Positions 53,011-63,448 of a stretch of DNA of 64,000 bases are shown piece by piece. Where the stretch lies: positions 248,001 to 312,000 of the forward strand of contig NZ_JAPDMX010000028.1 in the NCBI RefSeq assembly GCF_025971955.1, in the 5' to 3' direction. Below the pieces are notes generated by a model. The model was not told where the DNA came from. It did no database searches and saw only the letters and a program-made list of their open reading frames with translations. The stretch is from Shewanella subflava (GTDB lineage Bacteria; Pseudomonadota; Gammaproteobacteria; Enterobacterales; Shewanellaceae). A program made the translations under genes and the position numbers. Positions within the stretch are counted from its first letter, which is position 1, and each line of letters starts with the position of its first letter.

Positions 53011-55479
53011 ATGAAAGTAATGAAATTTGGTGGTACATCTTTAGCAAATTGGCCGCGTTTTTTAATGGCGGCGGATATTATTGCTGAGTCTTCTAAGTTA
53101 GAACCTGTAGCAACAGTGCTTTCAGCGCCAGCAACCATTACTAATGCATTGTTAGAGATGGTAGATTTAGCCGTGGAGGGGAAATCATATCAGGCTGTTG
53201 TTAAGCACATCGATACTGTTTTTAATACCTTATATGCGCAAGCAAGTGAAGCGTTGTTATCGCCGGCCCAGCAGGCATTACTTCAAGAAAAATTAAATGA
53301 TCAAATGCTGCAATGGAAACATAAGCTAGAAGGGATTTGCTTATTGGGGGAGTGCCCTGATTCAGTGCGCGCAGCAATAGTTGTATCTGGTGAACGCTTA
53401 TCCGCTGCATTAATGGAACAAGTCATGCTTGCCAAAGGCATTACTTCCGCTCAATTAGATCCTGTGTCGTTATTCCTTGCACATGGGCAGCCTTTAGAAT
53501 CGGTTGTGGATATTAATGTCAGTAAGCCACGTTTCTCTGTATTGCCGTTAAATGATTACAGAGTTTGGGTTATGCCTGGTTTTACTGCTGCCGATGCCCA
53601 TGGAAAAGTCGTCACCTTAGGTCGCAATGGTTCTGATTATTCTGCCGCGGTATTGGCTGCATGTTTAGATGCCTCAAGCTGTGAAATTTGGACAGATGTT
53701 GATGGCGTTTATAATACCGACCCTAGAGTGGTGACCGATGCGAAGTTATTGTCACAACTGAGCTATCAAGAAGCGATGGAGCTTTCTTATTTTGGGGCAA
53801 AAGTGTTGCATCCTAAAACGATTGCTCCGATCGCTCAATATCATATTCCTTGCTACATCAAAAACAGCTTCAACCCATCAGCACCTGGGACATTAGTGTC
53901 TAACGATGCGGATAAAACGGGGCTGCAAGTGAAGGCCATTTCAAATCTTGATGATCAAACCATGTTTAACGTATCAGGCCCTGGTATGAAAGGCATGGTT
54001 GGGATGGCCAGTCGAACATTGGCTGCGATTTCACGTAGCGGTATTTCGGTATCCCTTATTACACAAAGCTCATCTGAGTACAGCATTAGTTTTTGTGTCG
54101 CAACCAATGAAGCCGCTAAAGCAAAATGGTCGTTAGAGCAAGAGTTTGAGTTAGAAATAAAGTCTGAACTATTAGAGCCTATTGAGTTACGTAAAGGGTT
54201 AGCGATTGTGTCTTTAATTGGCGACGGTATGAAAACTCACAAAGGTGTAGCGGCGAAGTTTTTCAGTGCGCTGGCCAAAGCAAGCGTTAATATCGTAGCG
54301 ATTGCACAGGGGTCTTCAGAGCGCTCAATTTCAACGGTTATTCAGCAGGGAAAAACCAAGCATGCTATAGGTGCTTGTCATCAAGCTTTTTTCGATGTTC
54401 AGCAATATGTTGATGTGTTTTTGGTTGGCGCGGGGAATGTTGGGGCTGGGTTACTTGAGCAAATAAAGCAACAGAATGACATGCTCAAAGAACAACATAT
54501 TAGTATTCGGGTTTGTGGTATTGCTAACTCGCGTCAGATGCTGCTTGATAGTAATGGAGTTGATTTATCCAATTGGCAAGGGTTAATGAGTGATAATGCT
54601 CAAAAATATGATTTAAATGATTTACTTGAGTTTGGTCAACAGCAGCAACTGCTCAATCCTGTGTTGGTCGATTGTACCTCAAGCGAAGCAGTATCTGACC
54701 GCTATTTAGATGTAATGAATGCCGGTTTTCATGTGGTTACCCCTAATAAAAAGGCAAACACACGTGATTATGCGTTTTATCAATCTTTACGCCAAGTAAG
54801 TTTAGAGCAACGTCGGCAATTTTTATATGAAACCACTGTGGGAGCAGGGCTCCCCGTGATTGATAATTTGAAAAAGCTTTTATGTGCGGGTGATAAACTG
54901 CATAAATTTAACGGTATTTTATCGGGTTCATTATCATATATTTTCGGTATGCTGGATGAGGGTATGAGTTTATCGCAAGCGACATCAATAGCGCGTGAAA
55001 AATGTTTTACCGAACCCGATCCACGTGATGATTTAAGCGGAATGGATGTTGCTCGTAAAGTGCTTATCTTAGCTCGTGAAGTTGGCTTATCCTTAGAGTT
55101 AAGCGATATCAATATCGAATCAGTATTACCTACTGATTTCGATGATAGCGGTGATGTTGACTCATTTATGGCTAAATTACCGAGTTTGGATGCGCAAGTT
55201 TTAGATCGTGTATCAAAGGCAAAAGCGCAGGGCAAAGTGTTGCGCTATGTGGGCCAAATCGATGAAGGTAAGTGTCATGTTCGCATTATAGAAGTCGAAG
55301 CAAGCGATCCGTTATACAGTGTAAAAGGTGGCGAGAATGCCCTTGCATTTTATAGTCGTTACTATCAGCCTATACCTTTTGTTTTACGCGGTTATGGTGC
55401 AGGAACTGATGTAACGGCTGCCGGAGTCTTTGCTGATGTATTGAGAACACTGAATTGGACTCGTGAGGTAGGGCTGTAA
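53011..55479 (+). CDS. thrA: Aspartokinase I / homoserine dehydrogenase I
   Basis: Bifunctional enzyme for the first and third steps from aspartate to threonine. The 822 residues contain the kinase domain ([36 protein letters not shown]), paired ACT regulatory domains ([23 protein letters not shown]), and the homoserine dehydrogenase domain ([32 protein letters not shown]). ATG 53011, with GGAG eight bases upstream, matches the E. coli N terminus; a frame extension from 52987 is disregarded. thrB overlaps its stop. Confidence 0.98.
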   Translation: MKVMKFGGTSLANWPRFLMAADIIAESSKLEPVATVLSAPATITNALLEMVDLAVEGKSYQAVVKHIDTVFNTLYAQASEALLSPAQQALLQEKLNDQMLQWKHKLEGICLLGECPDSVRAAIVVSGERLSAALMEQVMLAKGITSAQLDPVSLFLAHGQPLESVVDINVSKPRFSVLPLNDYRVWVMPGFTAADAHGKVVTLGRNGSDYSAAVLAACLDASSCEIWTDVDGVYNTDPRVVTDAKLLSQLSYQEAMELSYFGAKVLHPKTIAPIAQYHIPCYIKNSFNPSAPGTLVSNDADKTGLQVKAISNLDDQTMFNVSGPGMKGMVGMASRTLAAISRSGISVSLITQSSSEYSISFCVATNEAAKAKWSLEQEFELEIKSELLEPIELRKGLAIVSLIGDGMKTHKGVAAKFFSALAKASVNIVAIAQGSSERSISTVIQQGKTKHAIGACHQAFFDVQQYVDVFLVGAGNVGAGLLEQIKQQNDMLKEQHISIRVCGIANSRQMLLDSNGVDLSNWQGLMSDNAQKYDLNDLLEFGQQQQLLNPVLVDCTSSEAVSDRYLDVMNAGFHVVTPNKKANTRDYAFYQSLRQVSLEQRRQFLYETTVGAGLPVIDNLKKLLCAGDKLHKFNGILSGSLSYIFGMLDEGMSLSQATSIAREKCFTEPDPRDDLSGMDVARKVLILAREVGLSLELSDINIESVLPTDFDDSGDVDSFMAKLPSLDAQVLDRVSKAKAQGKVLRYVGQIDEGKCHVRIIEVEASDPLYSVKGGENALAFYSRYYQPIPFVLRGYGAGTDVTAAGVFADVLRTLNWTREVGL

Positions 55480-56429
55480 TGAATAAAAGTAATCAAGCTG
55501 CAATCACTGTCTATGCTCCAGCCTCAATGGGAAACGTTGGCGTGGGTTTTGATTTGTTAGGCGCGGCGCTAGCCCCCATTGATGGAAGTTTATTGGGTGA
55601 CCGTGTCACCATAAGCGCCCTTGACGCCGGTGTTGAGTTTGAACAAGTTGGAACTTGGGCACATAAACTTCCAACTAATTTGACTGAAAACATCGTTTAT
55701 CAGTGCGCAGTATTTTTTCTTGAAAAATTACAGCGCACCGATGGCGTGAAATTAATATTAGAAAAAAACTTACCGGTAGGCAGCGGCTTAGGTTCGAGTG
55801 CTAGCTCTGTTGTTGCTGCACTATATGCGTTAAATGAACATTTTAAACAGCCATTTGATCAACAAGCATTATTGTTATTAATGGGTGAGTTTGAAGGGCA
55901 GATATCTGGCAGTATTCATTATGATAACGTGGCGCCATGTTTCTTAGGCGGTATGCAACTGATGCTTAACACCGCGAACAAGGTGTGTGCGCCAATTCCA
56001 AGTTTTAAGCAATGGTATTGGGTGGTGGCTTATCCTGGTATTTCATTGTCCACGGCAAAAATGCGGGCCTTATTACCCGCACAATACGATAAAGCTGTGG
56101 CGATAGAGTTTGGTCGGTACTTGAGCGCATTTGTGCATGCCAGTTACCAGCAAGATGCTGATATGGCAATTGAAGTGCTTAAAGATGTATTAGCTGAGCC
56201 TTATCGCGCGGCTGCGATTCCTGGCTACCTAGCGGCCCGAGAGGCACTGCAACAGCAAGGTATGCTTACAACTGGGATATCAGGTAGCGGACCAACATTA
56301 TTTAGCGTAACGGACTCATTAGAAAAAGCTCAGCAGGCGAAAGCGTGGTTAGAACAACATTATGTGACAGAGCAAGGTGGTTTTGCCCATGTATGTCAAT
56401 TAGATGAACAAGGTACTCGCCGCATTTAG
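55479..56429 (+). CDS. thrB: Homoserine kinase
   Basis: Phosphorylates homoserine with ATP, the fourth step to threonine. The 316-residue GHMP kinase has the ATP-binding motif LPVGSGLGSSASSVVAALYA and the early YAPASMGNVGVGFDLLGAAL, as well as GISGSGPTLFSV near the end. It overlaps the stop of thrA (TAATG) and is followed by thrC, so the three make one operon. Confidence 0.98.
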   Translation: MNKSNQAAITVYAPASMGNVGVGFDLLGAALAPIDGSLLGDRVTISALDAGVEFEQVGTWAHKLPTNLTENIVYQCAVFFLEKLQRTDGVKLILEKNLPVGSGLGSSASSVVAALYALNEHFKQPFDQQALLLLMGEFEGQISGSIHYDNVAPCFLGGMQLMLNTANKVCAPIPSFKQWYWVVAYPGISLSTAKMRALLPAQYDKAVAIEFGRYLSAFVHASYQQDADMAIEVLKDVLAEPYRAAAIPGYLAAREALQQQGMLTTGISGSGPTLFSVTDSLEKAQQAKAWLEQHYVTEQGGFAHVCQLDEQGTRRI

Positions 56430-56464
56430 ATAATAAATAGTTTTCAATTTTATAGGTAGTGGTA

Positions 56465-57748
56465 ATGGAATTATATAATTTAAAACATCCTTCTCAGGAA
56501 GTTAATTTTAGTCAAGCTGTGCAGTTAGGATTAGGCAAAGATAGAGGACTGTTTTTCCCTAAATCAATTCCAGTGTTAAGCAACATCGATGAATTGTTAG
56601 CAATGCCTTTTGCCGAGCGCAGTAAAAAGGTACTCGGCGCATGGCTTGCTGATGAATTAGGACAAGATAACGTCGATGTATTAGTGGATAACGCATTTAC
56701 CTTTGCAGCGCCACTAGCAGAGGTGGATTACCACCGTAGCTGCTTAGAGTTATTTCATGGCCCTACCTTAGCTTTTAAAGACTTTGGTGCCCGCTTTATG
56801 GCCCAATGCGTTAATTTATTATCTGGCGATAAAGGATTAACCATTTTAACCGCCACATCGGGTGACACTGGCGCGGCAGTTGCTGATGCTTTTTATGGGC
56901 TGGAGAAAGTGCAAGTGGTTGTGATGTACCCTAAGGGTAAAATCAGTGAACTGCAGGAAAAGATGTTCACCACCTTAGGTAAAAATATTCATACAGTGGC
57001 GGTTAATGCTGATTTTGATGCCTGTCAGCATCTTGTTAAACAGGCATTTGATGACGAGGAAGTGCGTGAAGGATTAGCATTAAATTCGGCAAATTCAATC
57101 AACATTAGCCGATTGTTAGCGCAGATTTGTTATTACTTCGAAGCGATTGCACAGGCGAAAAAAGCTGGCCATGAAAACTTTGTGGTATCGGTACCAAGTG
57201 GAAACTTTGGTAATTTAACCGCCGGTTTGTTTGCCAAAGCGATGGGGTTACCGATCAAGCGTTTTATTGCCGCGACCAACAGCAACGATACTGTGCCTCG
57301 TTATTTAGTCAATGGCGATTGGGCTCCGCACGATACAGTTGCAACTATGTCTAATGCAATGGACGTGTCAGAACCAAGTAATTGGCCTAGAGTAGAAGCG
57401 ATTTGTCAGCAAATGGGCTGGCCCTTATCTGATATTACAGGCTTAGCGTTGAATGAATTACAAACCTCAGAAGCGCTTAAAAACCTATATCAATTAGGTT
57501 ATCAATCTGAACCACATGCTGCCATTGCTGCTCAAGGTTTACGCCAATTGTTAACTAAAGATGAATACGGTATTTTTTTAGGAACCGCGCACCCTGCTAA
57601 ATTTAAAGATGTGGTTGATCGTGAGCTAAAAGTTGACTTGCCGCTACCTCCTGAGCTCAAAGCGGTAGCTAATAAGCCAATTCTATCAGTTGGGTTGGAT
57701 GCTGATTTCAGTCAGTTAAAGTCTCATTTGTTTGCAACCCTACGTTAG
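56465..57748 (+). CDS. thrC: Threonine synthase
   Basis: Converts O-phosphohomoserine to threonine with pyridoxal phosphate. The 427-residue protein has the PLP-lysine site in HGPTLAFKDFGARFMAQ and the phosphate-binding VSVPSGNFGNLTAGLFAKAM, plus TATSGDTGAAVADAF. ATG 56465 is preferred to the GTG six bases upstream. A terminator follows, closing thrLABC. Confidence 0.98.
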   Translation: MELYNLKHPSQEVNFSQAVQLGLGKDRGLFFPKSIPVLSNIDELLAMPFAERSKKVLGAWLADELGQDNVDVLVDNAFTFAAPLAEVDYHRSCLELFHGPTLAFKDFGARFMAQCVNLLSGDKGLTILTATSGDTGAAVADAFYGLEKVQVVVMYPKGKISELQEKMFTTLGKNIHTVAVNADFDACQHLVKQAFDDEEVREGLALNSANSINISRLLAQICYYFEAIAQAKKAGHENFVVSVPSGNFGNLTAGLFAKAMGLPIKRFIAATNSNDTVPRYLVNGDWAPHDTVATMSNAMDVSEPSNWPRVEAICQQMGWPLSDITGLALNELQTSEALKNLYQLGYQSEPHAAIAAQGLRQLLTKDEYGIFLGTAHPAKFKDVVDRELKVDLPLPPELKAVANKPILSVGLDADFSQLKSHLFATLR

Positions 57749-57785
57749 TCATTGCGATATAAACTCAATTAATCATTGGTTTAGT

Positions 57786-57817
57786 ATAAAAACACTCAAT
57801 TATTGAGTGTTTTTTTA
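57786..57817 (+). terminator. Rho-independent terminator after thrC
   Basis: Stem AAACACTCAAT / ATTGAGTGTTT with a one- to three-base centre, followed by seven Ts. Confidence 0.93.
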
Positions 57818-57936
57818 TTTGAGATAATTGTGAGTTTTTTTCTAGAACATGATCTTGGTCATAACGAATATTTATCAATAGGGTAGATTGGGAAATACCC
57901 TGAGTATTGACTAAAATATAGACTAGTGAGGTTTAC

Positions 57937-58503
57937 ATGACGGAGAAGACTATGCTTAAGCGATTAAAGCGAGATCACCAACATATAGCCATATTATTGG
58001 ACATACTCAACAATAAAAATAGCCGATTAATTGAAGGTGAGCCAGTAAACTTTAATCTTGTAAGAGACATTGTTGAGTATATGCAAGGCTATGCCGAACA
58101 TAGCCATCATCCATTAGAAGATATTACCTATCACTATTATGTAAAAAAAATGTCAGTGCCTAATAGTGAACAGCTGCGTAATGAGCATGACAAACTTGCG
58201 CAGGTATCAGGCTCTTTAATGTACAGTTTAAATATGATTCTTTCAGATATCGTGATTTCAAGAGAGAAGTTAATTAATGATTTAGCTAATTATATTAAAT
58301 TACAAGTTGAACACATGCAGTATGAGGAACAAGAAATATTTCCTTTATTTGCCAAATCATTAAATGATGACGATTGGCACAAAGTGGAACAGCTCTGTAA
58401 TAAAAAATTAGTCGACGATCCATTATTTAGCGAAAATGATAATGCAATTTTTGATGATCTTCGTGCCTATATTGCGAATGTTGAGAGAAAAATGAAGCTA
58501 TAG
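57937..58503 (+). CDS. Hemerythrin-like (HHE domain) protein
   Basis: A 188-residue helical protein with the hemerythrin/HHE metal-binding pattern: KRDHQHIAILLDIL at the N terminus, GYAEHSHHPLEDITYHYYVK, LRNEHDKLAQVSG and VEHMQYEEQEIFPLFAK. Such di-iron proteins bind oxygen or nitric oxide, or act in iron-centre repair and signalling. Which of these applies is unknown. The ATG is preceded by GTGAGG. The region upstream contains an imperfect FNR/DNR-like palindrome (ATGATCTTGGTCAT at 57848-57861). Confidence 0.85.
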   Translation: MTEKTMLKRLKRDHQHIAILLDILNNKNSRLIEGEPVNFNLVRDIVEYMQGYAEHSHHPLEDITYHYYVKKMSVPNSEQLRNEHDKLAQVSGSLMYSLNMILSDIVISREKLINDLANYIKLQVEHMQYEEQEIFPLFAKSLNDDDWHKVEQLCNKKLVDDPLFSENDNAIFDDLRAYIANVERKMKL

Positions 58504-58608
58504 CCCAGTTAGAGTGATTCACTAATAGCTTAAGTTTTGATATTGAATTTATTCGCTTCGAACAAAACTCAATCAGCAAACAACACAGGTATTAATCATT
58601 AAGAGATC

Positions 58609-58637
58609 AAAAAGAGCACCCTAGAGTGCTCTTTTAC
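58609..58637. terminator. Bidirectional terminator between hemerythrin and DUF3545 genes
   Basis: Stem AAAAGAGCAC / GTGCTCTTTT with a seven-base loop, A-rich on the left and T-rich on the right, between converging genes. Confidence 0.85.
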
Positions 58638-58677
58638 ATTTAAACATAAATGAATAAATATTCAGTTGAACTAATAT

Positions 58678-58863
58678 TTATAATACTAAAGTATTTGCAT
58701 CAAATTCGAAAGAGTCATCTATATCTTGTAACTCTTTCAGTAAGCGCTGCTTATCTTTAATTGCTTCAATCTCGCGCCATTTACGTTTTTTGTTGGAACT
58801 TTTTGTACGGCTTGGTCTTTCAACAACTTCATCTAACGCACCACCATAGTCTAAACGATCCAT
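58678..58863 (-). CDS. DUF3545-family small protein
   Basis: A 61-residue basic-acidic protein. The segment SNKKRKWREIEAIKDKQRLL followed by KELQDIDDSFEFD is the DUF3545 signature, found in Vibrio, Shewanella and relatives; no function is known to me. The ATG has an AGGGAGG-type ribosome-binding site (read on the minus strand). Confidence 0.8.
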   Translation of the reverse strand: MDRLDYGGALDEVVERPSRTKSSNKKRKWREIEAIKDKQRLLKELQDIDDSFEFDANTLVL

Positions 58864-59061
58864 GGTAACCTCCCTTGTTATTATGATGTCTCTATGCAGA
58901 TAAATAACATATTTCCATCATAGGGTGCAATAGTTATGTTTCATTAATGTTAATGCTGGGTTAATCTTTGATGAATAAATTAAACGGCCTTTTAGAATTC
59001 TATGCTGAAGTTATCGGATTCAAACTAATAAAAAGCCAGCTAATGCTGGCTATTTGAGTGA

Positions 59062-60696
59062 TTAAATCTGTCCTTGACGATACAAATTGATTAAAGAATT
59101 ACTGGAACAATCTAACGCTTGCGCATCATGATCGGCACCTATTCGGTCGAGTACATCATTTCCGAGTACTTTTCCTAATTCAACACCCCATTGGTCAAAT
59201 GAATTGATTTGCCAAATGACACCTTGAACAAATGTTCTGTGTTCATACAACGCAATTAATGCGCCTAAGGTTTGTGGAGTTAGCTTATCCATCAATAAAG
59301 TATTACTAGGTTTGTTGCCAGCCATCACTTTATGTTTAGCGATAAGCTGCTTTTGGGTATCATCAAGCTTACTTGAACTCATTTCGGCTAATGCTTCTTC
59401 GTAGGTACGACCTTGCATTAACGCTTGGGTTTGACCGAAGCAATTTGAAGCCAGCTGATTATGGTGTTCGCCAAGCGGATTATGGCTTTGTAGCGGCATA
59501 ATAAAGTCTGCAGGTATCAATGCTGTACCTTGGTGTAATAGCTGATGATAAGCATGCTGACCATTGGTACCTTCTCCCCCCCAAATAACAGGGCCCGTAC
59601 TGTAATCTACTGCTGTGCCATTTAAGGTGACAGACTTACCATTACTTTCCATATCCAGTTGTTGGAAATAAGCCGGTAAACCTCGTAAGTAGTGATCGTA
59701 AGTTAAAATCACATGGGATTGGGCACCATGAAAATTGCTATATAACACAGATAGCATTCCCATAATCACAGGCATGTTTTGTTCTAATGGGGCTTGCTGA
59801 AAATGTTGGTCCATGTCAAAGGCACCAGATAACAGCGCTTTAAAGTTATCCATACCAATAACTAGCGCAATCGGTAATCCAATAGCCGACCAGAGAGAAT
59901 AACGTCCTCCAACCCAATCCCACATCGGGAATATGTTGTTTGCATCCATACCAAATTCAGTCGCTTTGGTCACATTAGATGTTACCGCAACAAAGTGCTT
60001 TGCGACGTCTTGTTGTGATGCACCTTGAGCTAAAAACCACTCTTTGGCACTGAGTGTATTTGTTAGTGTTTCTTGGGTCCCAAAGGATTTTGACGACATC
60101 ACAAATAGCGTTGTTTCTGCGTTTAATCCTTTTAATTTCTCGCAAATTGACGTTGCGTCAACATTGGCCACAAAATGGCAGTTTAAGTCTTTCCAGTAAG
60201 GTCGCAAAGCTTGGGTGACAATTTTCGGTCCAAGAAACGATCCACCAATACCTATACTGACGATATCAGTGATGGCTTTGCCTGTGTAGCCAGTCCATTG
60301 CCCGCTTTGAACTTGTTCGACAAACTCTGCCATTTTAGCCAAGGTTTGTTGTACTTCAGGAACAATATTTTGTCCCTCAGCTTTGATGGTTTGTGAAGCT
60401 TTGCTGCGAAGAGCGGTATGTAATACAGCGCGTTGCTCGGTGTTATTAATTATATCACCTGAGAACATACCGGTAATTTTATCGGTTAACTGTGCTTCAT
60501 TGGCAAGTTTGAACAGTAATGCCAATGTCTCTTCATTTACACGGTTTTTAGAATAATCTAGCAATAGGCCACAACTCTTTAAGTGCATTGCATTAAAGCG
60601 TTGATCATTGTTTTCAAATAACTCACGCATGTGCGGTAATGCCGTGGTATGAGTGGCTAATTGTTGCCATGTGGCTGATTGTGTTAATTGAGTCAT
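59062..60696 (-). CDS. pgi: Glucose-6-phosphate isomerase
   Basis: Interconverts glucose-6-phosphate and fructose-6-phosphate. The 544-residue protein has both family signatures: [20 protein letters not shown] and GQLGVELGK-type sequence [13 protein letters not shown] at the end, plus [17 protein letters not shown] and [14 protein letters not shown]. It lies 17 bases after tal on the same strand, so tal and pgi are probably co-transcribed, linking glycolysis and the pentose-phosphate pathway. Confidence 0.98.
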   Translation of the reverse strand: MTQLTQSATWQQLATHTTALPHMRELFENNDQRFNAMHLKSCGLLLDYSKNRVNEETLALLFKLANEAQLTDKITGMFSGDIINNTEQRAVLHTALRSKASQTIKAEGQNIVPEVQQTLAKMAEFVEQVQSGQWTGYTGKAITDIVSIGIGGSFLGPKIVTQALRPYWKDLNCHFVANVDATSICEKLKGLNAETTLFVMSSKSFGTQETLTNTLSAKEWFLAQGASQQDVAKHFVAVTSNVTKATEFGMDANNIFPMWDWVGGRYSLWSAIGLPIALVIGMDNFKALLSGAFDMDQHFQQAPLEQNMPVIMGMLSVLYSNFHGAQSHVILTYDHYLRGLPAYFQQLDMESNGKSVTLNGTAVDYSTGPVIWGGEGTNGQHAYHQLLHQGTALIPADFIMPLQSHNPLGEHHNQLASNCFGQTQALMQGRTYEEALAEMSSSKLDDTQKQLIAKHKVMAGNKPSNTLLMDKLTPQTLGALIALYEHRTFVQGVIWQINSFDQWGVELGKVLGNDVLDRIGADHDAQALDCSSNSLINLYRQGQI

Positions 60697-60713
60697 TAAT
60701 TTACAGTCCTTGT

Positions 60714-61667
60714 TTAGCTTAATTTCTCTTTTAGCATGACCTCAAGTTTACCTTGGTCAATTGCAAAGTTTCTGATCCCTTCGGCTAATTTATCAACTGC
60801 CATTGGATCTTCGTTGAATGCCCAACGGAATTCGGCTTCTGTTAGCGCAGAAGGGGCGGTTGATGATGCCGAGACTGCTTTAAGTTTTTCTGTCACAACG
60901 GCATCTGTATTGGCTAACTCTTCTAATAGAGCGGGTCCAATCGTCAAGCGATCGCATCCTGCTAATTCAATAATTTCACCGATATTACGGAAGCTTGCTC
61001 CCATCACTACCGTGTTATAGCCGTGTTGTTTGTAGTAATTATAAATTTCAGTAACAGAAATAACGCCAGGATCTGTGTCTGCGGTGTAATCATTGCCGGT
61101 ATCTTTTTTGTACCAGTCAAGGATACGGCCTACGAAAGGAGAAATAAGATAAACACCAGCTTCAGCACAGGCTCTTGCTTGAGCAAAACTAAAAAGTAAG
61201 GTGAGGTTACAGTTTATTCCTTCTTGTTCTAGCTCTTTAGCTGCGCAGATGCCTTCCCAGGTAGAGGCTAGTTTGATTAAAATGCGTGATTTATCAATGC
61301 CTGCTTCTTTATAAAGTTTGATAAGTTTATGTGCTTTATTAATAGAACCTTGCTTGTCGAAAGAAAGACGCGCATCTACTTCAGTAGAAATGCGACCAGG
61401 GACAAGTTTTAGGATCTCAACGCCAATATTAACCGCAAGTTTATCACCGGCATCTTCAATTTGTTGAGCTTGATCGTTACTTTGGCTTTTTGCCCAAGTA
61501 ACTGCATTATCGATTAAAGAGGCATACTCAGGAATTTGTGCGGCTTTCAAAATCAATGATGGATTAGTGGTAGCATCCTCTGGTTGATAACGTTTGATTG
61601 CCTCAATGTCACCTGTATCTGCAACAATTGTGGTAAATGATTTGAGTTGAGTGAGTGCGTTGGCCAT
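60714..61667 (-). CDS. tal: Transaldolase
   Basis: Moves a three-carbon unit between sugar phosphates in the pentose-phosphate pathway. The 317-residue barrel enzyme has the Schiff-base lysine in [17 protein letters not shown], plus the early [12 protein letters not shown] and [21 protein letters not shown] start it at ATG 61667, with GAGGAAA upstream (minus strand), and not at the frame's earlier codon. pgi follows. Confidence 0.97.
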   Translation of the reverse strand: MANALTQLKSFTTIVADTGDIEAIKRYQPEDATTNPSLILKAAQIPEYASLIDNAVTWAKSQSNDQAQQIEDAGDKLAVNIGVEILKLVPGRISTEVDARLSFDKQGSINKAHKLIKLYKEAGIDKSRILIKLASTWEGICAAKELEQEGINCNLTLLFSFAQARACAEAGVYLISPFVGRILDWYKKDTGNDYTADTDPGVISVTEIYNYYKQHGYNTVVMGASFRNIGEIIELAGCDRLTIGPALLEELANTDAVVTEKLKAVSASSTAPSALTEAEFRWAFNEDPMAVDKLAEGIRNFAIDQGKLEVMLKEKLS

Positions 61668-61909
61668 GTAACGTTTCCTCTCGATAAGCAAAATGAATGT
61701 TTCAATCCCTTTATTAGAAGCGATTTTACCCTTTATTCCAACTTGTTTTGTAAAAAAATTACGAAATAATACGACTTTATACTTAAAATTGAATTTTTAT
61801 TGTTGTTTAATTCCGTATCTGATTACGAAGGGAATAATTGCTATTAAAAAACTTGTAAGCTAATTAGGTTAAAAGCAACAGTTTATGATGTTTTAGATTG
61901 TTCATAAAA

Positions 61910-61937
61910 CAAAAAAGCCGCTGATATCAGCGGCTGT
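61910..61937 (-). terminator. Rho-independent terminator after ompA
   Basis: A perfect 20-base palindrome AGCCGCTGATATCAGCGGCT followed on the minus strand by a six-base T-tract. Confidence 0.93.
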
Positions 61938-61960
61938 TAACTTTAGCGTTTAAGACTAAA

Positions 61961-63070
61961 TTATTTTAGTACAGCGCGCTTTTCAGTACCGGTAACGATA
62001 GCTTCGATACGACGGTTTTGCTTATGCGCTTCAGGAGTGTTGCCTTGAGCGATAGGCTTAGTGATACCATAACCAACAGACTTGATGCGGTTGCTGCTAA
62101 TACCATATTTGTTTTCTAAAACCTGTGCAACAGAGTTAGCACGACGCTCAGAAAGTGTCATATTGTATGCTGGTTTACCAACATTTGAAGCATGACCTTC
62201 AATGATCACTGTGTGTTCTGGATTTTTCTTCATGTAGTTTGCTAATTTTTCGATATCAGCATATGAAGATTGATTGATCACAGCAGAGTTGTTAGCAAAT
62301 AAAAGGCCACCTAAGTCATGCTTAGTTGTTGCCATTTCATATACAGTACAACCAGTTGCATCAACTTTGTGGTCGCTTGGTGTGTTAGGGCATTTGTCTA
62401 AACGATCAACAACACCGTCGTTGTCTGAATCAACATCAGCAGCTACAGCAACAACAGGAGCAGCAACGGCTGTAGGAGCGGCTGAACCAAAGCGGTAGCT
62501 TAATTCAAGACCCCAGTAGTTGCTTTCCATTGAAAGTGTGTTCCACTTTTCTTCGTCTAAGTTTTCATAACGACGGTATTTAGCCGCTAACTTTAAGTTG
62601 TCAGTGAAGTTGTAACCGATACCAGCGCCAACATATGGTGCAACACCACTGTCGCTGTAGTATTCAGTGTTCCATTGTTTTTTGTTAGAGATTAGGTAGT
62701 TCATTGCACCAGCTTCTGCTGATAAAGACCATTTGTCAGCAAATGGGTAAAATGCAACTAAACCTAAATTCATGCCACGAGCACCAACATCATTTAACTT
62801 GTTGCTGTAGTCAGTCCATTCTGCACGGCCTAGGTCTCGGTAACCTAATTCCACACCGAAATAATCATTGAATAAGTAACCGCCGAAAACATCCCATGCA
62901 TACGGATCATCTTCGCCACATACTTTCATGGTTTTTTGGTCACAGTTTGGCTCGTAGTTGTTTACGCCTAAACCGCCACCAACATACCAAGGAGTCATTC
63001 CTTCTGCTGCAGATGCTGCAAAAGGTAACATAGAGGTGAGTAATACTACTTTTAATGTGTTCTTCATCAT
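61961..63070 (-). CDS. ompA: OmpA-family outer-membrane porin
   Basis: A 369-residue outer-membrane protein: signal peptide (up to about residue 22, PFAASAAEG), an eight-stranded OmpA beta-barrel (TPWYVGGGLGVNNYEPN to YWGLELSYRFGSA), an Ala-Pro-Val hinge, a calcium-binding repeat (DSDNDGVVDRLDKCPNTP), and a peptidoglycan-binding OmpA domain (VIIEGHASNVGKPAYN, LSERRANSVAQVLENKYGI). It anchors the outer membrane to the wall. Two ATGs in tandem could serve as start. A terminator follows. Confidence 0.96.
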   Translation of the reverse strand: MMKNTLKVVLLTSMLPFAASAAEGMTPWYVGGGLGVNNYEPNCDQKTMKVCGEDDPYAWDVFGGYLFNDYFGVELGYRDLGRAEWTDYSNKLNDVGARGMNLGLVAFYPFADKWSLSAEAGAMNYLISNKKQWNTEYYSDSGVAPYVGAGIGYNFTDNLKLAAKYRRYENLDEEKWNTLSMESNYWGLELSYRFGSAAPTAVAAPVVAVAADVDSDNDGVVDRLDKCPNTPSDHKVDATGCTVYEMATTKHDLGGLLFANNSAVINQSSYADIEKLANYMKKNPEHTVIIEGHASNVGKPAYNMTLSERRANSVAQVLENKYGISSNRIKSVGYGITKPIAQGNTPEAHKQNRRIEAIVTGTEKRAVLK

Positions 63071-63369
63071 TTATAAGTCCATTGTTATTTTTACTTCACC
63101 AACACACATGTTTTGAGTTTGTTGTAAACATGTGCAGCTGACACTTGAGAGGTGAATCCGTTATGTTTTAGCCAGCGGCGTAATTATCGTTGCTAATTGA
63201 GTGATTTGCCATAGTAAAAATGATTAATTTATGTTTAATGCCAAAATAAACTTAGAAATAGAGTATTGACACCATCAAAATATTTTACATTTGGGTGTAT
63301 AAATGGAGGTTATGTTTATAAATTGTTAATGATTTGCGGGTGAATATTTTTCTATTAAATGAACCCAAA
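63071..63369. other. Upstream region of ompA
   Basis: Part of a 378-base gap between ompA and the phosphoketolase gene. It is AT-rich. I do not see a gene or a convincing small RNA; the ompA promoter must be in it, but I cannot fix its position. Confidence 0.4.
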
Positions 63370-63396
63370 TAAAAATGCGCCCATGGGACGCATTTC
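63370..63396 (-). terminator. Rho-independent terminator after the phosphoketolase gene
   Basis: On the minus strand stem AATGCG / CGCATT (with an inner CC/GG pair around one mismatch) followed by a T-tract. Confidence 0.8.
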
Positions 63397-63448
63397 TATC
63401 TTATGGTGCATTATTTAGCTGCGCTTTAATTAACGCACAATCCAATGC

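Noticed and set aside
54780..55235. Open frame of 151 codons opposite thrA
   Set aside because: Antisense shadow with no start signal and no family match.
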